Source of the DNA: an uncultured bacterium
Lineage (GTDB): Bacteria; Patescibacteria; JAEDAM01; Absconditabacterales; Absconditicoccaceae
Assembly: GCA_937950065.1 (NCBI GenBank)
Contig: CALFEN010000103.1
Span: 1 to 5,245 of the forward strand
Direction: 5' to 3'
Length of the DNA stretch: 5,245 bases
This document shows positions 1 through 5,245 of this stretch, piece by piece (within the stretch, counting starts at the first letter, position 1; every line of letters starts with the position of its first letter). The notes beneath the pieces were generated by a model, which worked only from the letters and a program-made list of their open reading frames with translations, was not told where the DNA came from and did not search any database. The position numbers and the translations under genes are program-made.

Positions 1-743
1 GTTTTGAAGTTTTGACAGGATCTTATGGTAAAGACAAAAATCATATTTATTATTGAATAGATATATTAACATGAGTAGATGTCTCCACTTTTAAAGCACT
101 AAATCCTTTTTTCTCAAAAGATAAAAAAAATGTTTATTTTTGAAACAGAGTTTTGAAATGAATGGATTCATCTACTTTTCAACTTTTAGGTTGATATTAT
201 GTAAGAGATAAAACCCATATATATTTTACCAATATGGTAGTAGAAGGCGGAGATTTGGATTCATTTGAAGTATTGAGCAGTCCTCAATGAAATGCGATAG
301 AGAAGGGGTTTTATGGCATGGAATTGCAGCCTTTTGGTTGAGGTTATGCTAAAGATAAAACCCACGTATATTTTTGAAATAGGATAATACAGTGAGCCGA
401 TCCAAAAAGTTTTAAAATATTAAATTCATTGTACGCAAAAGATAAATCTCATGTGTATGCCTGAAATAACATATTAACGTGAGTAGATGCTGCTAGTTTC
501 AAAATATTAAATTCGATATATTCCAAAGATAAAAATAGTGTTTATATTTGAAGTATGCTTTTAAAATGAGCGGTTTCTTCTACATTTAAGATTTTGACGT
601 GAATGTATGCAAAGGATTCTGTGAATGTATATTTTTGAAATAGGATAATACAGTGAGCAGACTCCAAAACGTTTAAAATGATTGATCTTTATAGGGCTAA
701 AGATAAGAATTATACATATGAAAATGGTGCTGTAAAAAAATAA
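1..743 (+). CDS. DKNYY-repeat protein, C-terminal part (5' end outside window)
   Basis: The reading frame runs from base 3 to TAA at 741-743 (246 residues visible) and is open only if UGA is glycine: 16 of its 26 glycines are UGA. The visible part is almost entirely tandem units of the form (Y)AKDKNHVYFGN-x-(I/L)-x-GADPxSFK(I/V)L, which match the DKNYY repeat family. Eight KD anchors are visible. Their Asp codons begin at 33, 120, 207, 354, 441, 528, 615 and 702. All steps are exactly 87 bases (29 codons) except the third, 147 bases, which has 20 extra residues. The last unit is cut short and the protein ends in Lys-Lys. The family has no established biochemical role; the downstream relative is a lipoprotein, so a surface or envelope location is inferred. 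The N-terminus and any signal peptide lie outside the window. Confidence 0.9.
366..397 (+). repeat. 32-bp exact direct repeat, copy 1
   Basis: This 32-base segment recurs without mismatch at 627-658, 261 bases later, which is exactly three 87-base units. Both copies are in the same frame and encode VYFGNRIIQG followed by Ala. Identity at the DNA level, including synonymous positions, points to recent duplication or gene conversion between units rather than only protein-level selection. Confidence 0.9.
627..658 (+). repeat. 32-bp exact direct repeat, copy 2
   Basis: This is the second copy of the segment at 366-397. Similarity continues imperfectly on the 3' side (GADPKSFKI against GADSKTFKM), so the exact tract is the best-preserved part of a larger duplicated block. 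Confidence 0.9.
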
Positions 744-764
744 TTTTACTTAAATGTATATAAT

Positions 765-1802
765 ATGAAAAAGTATTTATTACTGTTTTTGTTTCTTTTT
801 GCTGTGTGATGCGGTAAAAATTGAGATAATACATCAGATCCAAAAAATGATTCTAATATTTTAAGTTGAGATAAATCTAGTTACATAGAGGATATTCCCC
901 AAGAGATAGCAGAAACCTGAATTGTTGGAACTTGAAATATTGATGACAAAGCAAGGTCTTTGAGCGGAACCACATCCAAAGATAGTGCTAGTGAGCAGGT
1001 TTCCAATGATGGAGTAAATAAAATTAACAATCTGGAACAGTTTGATAAAGAACTTTCTGATCAACTTGAAGATACAACATGATGAAATTCAGATACCATG
1101 ACTTGAACGTGACAAAAGATTATAGGGAAAAATTTTACCAAAGATTCAAAAAATATATATTATAGATGAAATGTGTTGTCATGAGCAGATGTCTCGACTT
1201 TTAAACTTTTATTATCTACGGATTCTTATGTATATGCCAAAGATAAAAATCAAATATATATTTGAGGAAATGGTTCTGTTTTTGGAGTTCAATGATCTGA
1301 TCCGTCCAGTTTTAGAGTAGTAGACGGATATTATGTGAAAGATAAAAATCATGTCTACGCTCCAAATAAAGTGGGAATTTATAAAATAGAATGAGCCGAT
1401 CCAGCTACGTTCCAGACTATAACAGATTATAATTTATCAAAAGATAAAAATCATGTTTACGTATACAATATAGTGATAAAATGAGCAGACCCAGCTACTT
1501 TCCAAGTTTTACGGACAGATGGAAACGTGATTTACGCGAAAGATAAAAATCAGCTGTATTTTGGTAAAGATAGTGCTTGTTATCCATTTCCTCAATGAGA
1601 TTATAATACTTTCCAAGTAATAGATAAAGCATATGCAAAGGATAAGAAGAATATATATCGGCAGGGAGATGTTGTAAAATGAGCCGATCCAGCCACGTTC
1701 CAGATTATAAATGATGATTATGCTAAAGATAAAAATCACGTCTATAAAGGTGATCAGACACAAACTTGAGTTGATCCAAATACATTCACACCTGGAGGAT
1801 AA
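765..1802 (+). CDS. Predicted lipoprotein with seven DKNYY-type repeats
   Basis: This 345-residue protein is read with UGA as glycine (18 UGA of 34 Gly codons). It starts MKKYLLLFLFLFAVGC, a lipoprotein signal peptide with the lipid-anchored cysteine at residue 16; the glycine just before it is UGA. Residues 17 to about 121 are rich in Ser, Asp, Asn, Thr and Gly and look like a disordered tether. From about residue 122 to the end there are seven DKNYY-type units, with Asp anchors at bases 1143, 1242, 1341, 1443, 1542, 1641 and 1728. The period is mostly 33 codons, against 29 in the upstream relative. A membrane-anchored, outward-facing protein is inferred; no ligand or enzymatic motif is visible. 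The gene lies 21 bases after the preceding gene, probably in the same transcript. No Shine-Dalgarno motif precedes the ATG, and the start was chosen because it gives the signal peptide. Confidence 0.9.
1134..1799 (+). repeat. Tandem DKNYY units, mostly 99 bp (33 codons)
   Basis: Seven units have Asp-anchor spacing of 99, 99, 102, 99, 99 and 87 bases. The GADPATFQ core is nearly invariant in units 3, 4 and 6. At the DNA level, 31 bases at 1392-1422 recur at 1680-1710 with two mismatches. All seven units encode the core glycine with UGA. The unit length differs from the 29-codon array next door, so the two arrays expanded separately from a common ancestral motif. Confidence 0.87.
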
Positions 1803-1936
1803 AAAATTGATATATTAATTTTTTTCTATACTATAAAGTTTTTTGAGGTTTTAATAAAAAATATTATTTTTAATTGTATTTTATTTGAATTTATTTATAA
1901 ATATAAATTATCATTTATTAATTTACTGTCGTATTT
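1803..1936 (+). promoter_or_regulatory. AT-rich intergenic spacer, possible promoter for the exonuclease gene
   Basis: These 134 bases are almost entirely A and T, and this is the largest gap between plus-strand genes. TTGTAT (1874-1879) and TATAAA (1896-1901) are 16 bases apart and could be a sigma-70-type promoter giving a leader of about 30 bases. In DNA this AT-rich such matches are expected by chance. I see no convincing GC-stemmed terminator hairpin after the lipoprotein gene and no Shine-Dalgarno motif before the ATG at 1937. Confidence 0.2.
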
Positions 1937-2947
1937 ATGTACAAGAAACTAACATTGGAGCAGGTGAATCATATAAGTACTTCTTTTTTTAAAAATTTGC
2001 AAAATCTCTATAAAAATCAAAGATATCAAACCTTAAAAGAGTTTCTTAAAGATATTTGGAAAAATTGAGACGAAGTTTATTTTTTTGAATCAGCAAGTCC
2101 TGTTTTTAAATTTACTAAAAAAGGGGATATATATATTATCACTGATGAAGTTGAAAAAATAGAAATTGAGATGAATCTAGAAGAATTAAACTCTATGCAT
2201 AGGTTTTTGAAAGATGACAAAAAGGTAGTAAAGATAAAGAAAGATAATAAAACTATATTGGAGAGTTTACTTGAAGATTTTAGTGGTTGAAATTTTTGTA
2301 ATATCAATTCAAATCCTTATATAGTCTATGATATTGAAACAATTTGAGATATTAATAATCTCAAAAAAATGAAATTTATGCTGTGATATAGTGCTTTGTC
2401 CCATGATGATCATAAGGAAAATGTAAAATATAAGTTAGTATCTCAAGATAGTTTAAAGAGATTTGTAGATTATTTACTGGAATTTGACTGATATATAGTA
2501 GGTTATAATAATATATATTTTGATAATCCTGTGATAATATATAATGTTTGATACACAGATAACGAAATAGAAATTTTGAATAAAAAAAGTATAGATCTAT
2601 TTTTATTTATCCGAAATATGACAGGCAGAAGAATGGGTCTGGACAAAGTTTCAAGTGCCTTGATATCTATTTCCAAGACTCTATCATCCTGACTTGAGTG
2701 AACCAAGCTTCTCATAGAGTATGAAAAAACTTGAGATAAAAAATTTCTTACCAAAGTCCAGAATTACTGTAAAAACGATGTGAGAATGACTTTGGGAGTC
2801 ATGCTTTACTTGATGAAATACCAAAACCTTTATCTTGATGGTGAAGAGATAAATTATGAAATATCAGATCTTATAAAATTTTGAAATTATGAGAAAAACA
2901 AAAAATCTAATAGTGAAGATAATCTTCAAAATATTTTTGTAAATTAA
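1937..2947 (+). CDS. DEDDy-type 3'-5' exonuclease-like (RNase H-fold) protein
   Basis: This 336-residue protein uses UGA for 10 of 17 glycines. Residues about 128-300 form a DnaQ-like RNase H-fold nuclease with all three exonuclease motifs. Exo I is YDIET with D132 and E134. Exo II is NNIYFD with D196. Exo III is YCKND with Y277 and D281, the Y-x3-D spacing of the DEDDy class. These four acidic residues normally bind two metal ions for 3'-5' hydrolysis of DNA or RNA, so the enzyme is probably active. The section between Exo II and III (DLFLFI..GLDKVSSAL) resembles the 'predicted 3'-5' exonuclease' and RNase_H_2-type families linked to DNA repair. Residues 1 to about 120 are charged and not recognised. 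The substrate is unknown. The methyltransferase gene follows after 9 bases, so cotranscription is likely. The start is the first ATG in frame and has no Shine-Dalgarno motif. Confidence 0.82.
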
Positions 2948-2956
2948 TTTAAAAAA

Positions 2957-3709
2957 ATGGATATTATATCAGAACTAAAATATTTTTATGATCTACAGGC
3001 ACAGGATTTTCACGAAACCAGAAAGAAATTTTGGCCAGAATTTGATGTTATACTAAAAAATATCAAGAATATAGATAAAGATAATTTGAAGATTCTTGAG
3101 CTTGGCTGTGGGGCTTGAAGATTTTACGGTTTTTTAAAAAATAATCTAAAGAAGGATTTTGAGTATATAGGTATAGATTTATCAGAAAATCTTATAACTA
3201 TAGCTCAAAACGAATATCCTGATGGTAAATTTTTTACACAGGAAATGAATGAATATATGTCTCAAATTAAGCAGCAGGATTTTGATATAGTAATACTTAT
3301 AGCTTCTTTTCAGCATTTGCCGAATTTTAAGGAAAGGCTGCTTTTATTGAGAAATATCTATAGGATACTAAACTATGGAGGGCAGATAATAATGATAAAT
3401 TGGAGTTTTTCCAAATGGTTTTTCAAAAAATATTATTTTGAGATGTTAAAATGAACTGGCAGAAGCCTCATAACTTTGGGTAAATATAAATACAACGATC
3501 TTTTTATTCCATGGAAAGATAAAAATAAGAAAAGATTTTTTAAGAGATATTATCATATTTTTACACATTCGGAGTTAAGAAAACTTTTTTTACAGAGTGG
3601 GTTTATTATCAAAACTTTAAACTATGTAGATAAGTCTGGGTTAGAAAAAAATACTTTTACTGATAGTAGAAATTCCTTTATTATTTGAGAAAAAGAGGTG
3701 ATATACTAA
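2957..3709 (+). CDS. Trm9/ALKBH8-like class I SAM-dependent methyltransferase
   Basis: This 250-residue protein has a class I methyltransferase fold. Motif I is LELGCGAG at residues 47-54, whose last glycine is UGA; the acidic residue after strand 2 is D74 in YIGIDLS; and a DIVILIASFQHL motif IV/post-motif segment follows. Several features point to the Trm9/ALKBH8 tRNA methyltransferase group: the N-terminal HETRKKFWP (19-27), like FSxTRxKPWP; the NDLFIPWK segment (P185, W186); and RYYHIFTHSEL (from about 197), like the family's RFYHVFxxGEL. In eukaryotes these enzymes methylate carboxymethyluridine at wobble U34 of tRNA. Bacterial relatives are mostly uncharacterised, so the tRNA role is inferred and a small-molecule substrate is possible. 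Three UGA codons (3116, 3449 and near the end) are read as Gly of 14 in total. It begins 9 bases after the exonuclease gene and converges with the transporter gene. Confidence 0.8.
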
Positions 3710-3718
3710 AAAATTATA

Positions 3719-4879
3719 TTATGAGAGAAAATTTCTTTTTAGCAAACTCCATATGGAGAATAAGATCAATAATATTCAAGTTCATGTATAAATCGCTTCC
3801 AAATTCCATAATTTACTTACAATTCCAGCTAATACTACAAAAATAATTCCGAATAAATTTAAAAATAACGAATCGATAGACGTAACTGTAGCTCTACTTT
3901 GAGATTTAATAGTATGTTGAATTTTTGCATCATTAAGGGTTCTCAAAGGAGAGATAATAAAATATGATAGCATTAAAAATAGAATCATAGGGATGCTTGG
4001 AGACATACCAACAAAAATTAAAAGTATTCAACTTAAAAGAGGAAATAACCAAAAAATTCGATTTGAATTTTTAAATTTATGAGCATATTTTGACCCAATA
4101 GCAGAAACTCCAAAGTATATGGTCGCCAGAAATCCGAAGTAAAAAAGAGGGACTTTTATAAGTTCATAGTATAGCTGATCAAATTCTTCTAAATTTCGAA
4201 ATATTGAGATACCTAGAGAATACAAAAGAAGATAAAATAATTTATTATTATTTTTTACTTCCTTATAGGCTTCCTTTATATGATCAATGTAATGAATATC
4301 TTCAGTTGATTCTACTTTGCGGACTTCTTTGATCAAAGTAGCAAATATAGAGGATAAGAGAAGCGGAATTATAGAAAGAATGAGGGTCCATTCAAGACTA
4401 TAATGAGCGATAATTCCCCCTAAAGCCACTGAAAGAGCATTGCCGACATATAAATAAAATTTTTTCTTTCCCAAAATTTTTTCGTAATTTTCTTTTTTAT
4501 TATAGTATACTATATGATCATAAAGTAAAGCTTCGCTAGTGCCAGATACAAATGCGCTTCCAATACTCCAAAAAACAAATCCAAGTCCATAAAGATAAAT
4601 ATTTCCTTTTGCAAAAACCCATATAATAAAGCAGAAAGATTTTATAATGGGAGCAATAACTAATAGTTTTTTACGACTCCAGTGATCAGCAAGAGCTCCT
4701 GAAGGGATTTCTAAAATAACTGATACAAAAGCCCACCATGCAAGAATTAGAGAAATTTCGAAGGGAGAAAGCCCATTTATACTAAAAAATACTGTATAAA
4801 TAGCATATGCGAATATAAAGTCATACAAAGACGAGCTTATAAGATAATTTCTAATAAATGATTTATATTCATTTTTCAT
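3719..4879 (-). CDS. MFS transporter, full length with UGA read as glycine
   Basis: This is a 386-residue major facilitator superfamily protein with about 12 hydrophobic segments, the usual length. The loop between helices 2 and 3 carries motif A as GALADHWSRKKLL (61-73). SGTSEALLYD (112-121) and RATVTSIDSL (329-338) are typical of the drug/unknown-substrate MFS branch. Under the standard code it would end after 283 residues in the middle of a helix. Reading the UGA codons at 4028-4030 (Gly284), 3782-3784 (Gly366) and 3776-3778 (Gly368) as glycine restores helices 9-12 and ends at TAA (3719-3721). Only 3 of 21 glycines are UGA, all in the last 103 codons, unlike the plus-strand neighbours. 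The substrate cannot be told from sequence. It lies 34 bases downstream of another minus-strand gene, probably in one operon. Confidence 0.9.
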
Positions 4880-4913
4880 ATTTCATAATAGCTATTTAAA
4901 ATTGTAAAAACAT

Positions 4914-5245
4914 TTATTTTTTGTTTTTTACAAAACATAATATATTCATTACTGATAATTGTTGGAGTATTGTTCCAAAATTTTTAATATTTCATTTTTC
5001 TTGGGATATCATTTTAGATAAAATCAATTTTGATTCCGATATAATTCTATAAATTTTATTTATCCAAAACGTTCATATTTCATACAGATCTGTGCAGAGG
5101 ATAGATAAAACTTCAGTGCGGAACAGTATTATTCTATAATTATTTTCTCCAAGTTTTTTTATTTTTTTCAAAAATTTTATAAGTCTTTTTAAAATAGGGT
5201 CTTCCCCAGTTGACAATGTATTTAACATCGTTATACTGACAATAT
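4914..5245 (-). CDS. Unrecognised protein, N-terminus at or beyond window edge
   Basis: With UGA as glycine, one minus-strand frame is open from the window edge (first full codon ends at 5243) to TAA at 4914-4916, giving 109 residues. An ATG at 5226-5228 could be the true start, giving 104 residues; otherwise the gene continues outside. Two in-frame UGA codons (in LYEIG and SQEKG) hide it from standard-code gene finding. The protein is Lys/Ile/Leu-rich and probably mostly helical, with a basic segment (LKRLIKFLKKIKKL) near its N-terminus. No domain is recognised and no transmembrane or catalytic motif is clear. It precedes the MFS gene by 34 bases on the same strand. That would suit a regulator or accessory protein, but nothing in the sequence proves it. 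An open frame of this length is unlikely by chance in AT-rich DNA even with only TAA and TAG as stops. Confidence 0.55.

Larger units (their letters stand above)
27..743 (+). repeat. Tandem 87-bp (29-codon) DKNYY units
   Basis: Eight units, the last incomplete, are set by the recurring [KR]D-K/S anchor followed by (V/I)Y and a GxD-x-x-(S/T)F segment. Spacing is 87, 87, 147, 87, 87, 87 and 87 bases. The uniform spacing suggests expansion by unit duplication with few later indels. The third unit carries 60 extra bases (20 codons) around 255-345, where the usual sequence is replaced by a Gly/Phe/Tyr-rich stretch. Confidence 0.88.

Noticed and set aside
759..764. TATAAT immediately before the lipoprotein ATG, like a -10 box
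   Set aside because: A start site about 7 bases downstream would fall inside the coding region, no good -35 lies upstream, and the motif is common by chance in such AT-rich DNA.
1..1802. CRISPR or non-coding tandem array
   Set aside because: The repeats are diverged, in frame, and encode a recognisable protein repeat; there are no identical repeats with unique spacers.
1835..1880. Possible terminator hairpin after the lipoprotein gene
   Set aside because: The only pairings are imperfect A-run/T-run matches without G-C pairs; such a stem would be too weak to support the call.
861..2754. Minus-strand open frames of 67-84 codons within 861-2754
   Set aside because: They lie antisense to the repeat proteins and the exonuclease, which are far better supported by domain motifs; they are shadows.
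3245..3688. Two separate short plus-strand genes at 3245-3454 and 3476-3688
   Set aside because: They are in the same frame and are pieces of the single methyltransferase, split by a UGA glycine codon.
3782..4030. Truncated or frameshifted MFS transporter (pseudogene)
   Set aside because: The frame continues unchanged through the UGA at 4028-4030 and restores helices 9-12 and a normal length, so it is recoding and not decay.
5140..5244. Second minus-strand frame of about 34 codons at the window edge (ending in KNKKTWRK), possible end of an upstream gene
   Set aside because: The peptide looks plausible but is short enough to be open by chance, and it overlaps the much longer 109-codon frame. 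It cannot be excluded without sequence beyond the window.

Overview
This is an AT-rich fragment from a bacterium that appears to read UGA as glycine (translation table 25). The likely source is a Candidate Phyla Radiation member of the Absconditabacteria (SR1) / Gracilibacteria type. Read with the standard code, the window breaks into short open frames. With UGA read as glycine it resolves into six closely packed genes with about 50 in-frame UGA codons. These codons fall where glycine is expected: the SAM-binding loop of a methyltransferase, the residue before a lipobox cysteine, and the conserved glycine of 13 of 14 repeat units. Ordinary UGG is still used for tryptophan, which argues against the UGA=Trp code. 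No rRNA, tRNA, CRISPR array or insertion sequence was seen.

Layout. Positions 1-743 (+) hold the C-terminal part of a protein made of DKNYY-type repeats. Positions 765-1802 (+) hold a lipoprotein with a disordered linker and seven more DKNYY-type units. Positions 1803-1936 are an AT-rich spacer. Positions 1937-2947 (+) encode a DEDDy 3'-5' exonuclease-like protein. Positions 2957-3709 (+) encode a Trm9/ALKBH8-like SAM methyltransferase. After a 9-base convergent gap, the minus strand carries an MFS transporter (3719-4879) and, upstream of it, an unrecognised gene running to or near the window edge (4914-5245).

How they fit together. The two repeat proteins are neighbours and relatives, and probably act at the cell surface; their function is unknown. 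The exonuclease and methyltransferase lie 9 bases apart and may be cotranscribed, but they show no obvious shared pathway. The transporter and the unknown gene probably form a minus-strand operon. The transporter uses UGA for only 3 of 21 glycines, while the repeat proteins and exonuclease use it for more than half. This suggests the transporter was acquired more recently or has been under different codon pressure.

I see no single new defence or mobile system. The notable features are the recoded UGA, the repeat-protein pair with different repeat periods, and the eukaryote-like tRNA methyltransferase homologue.
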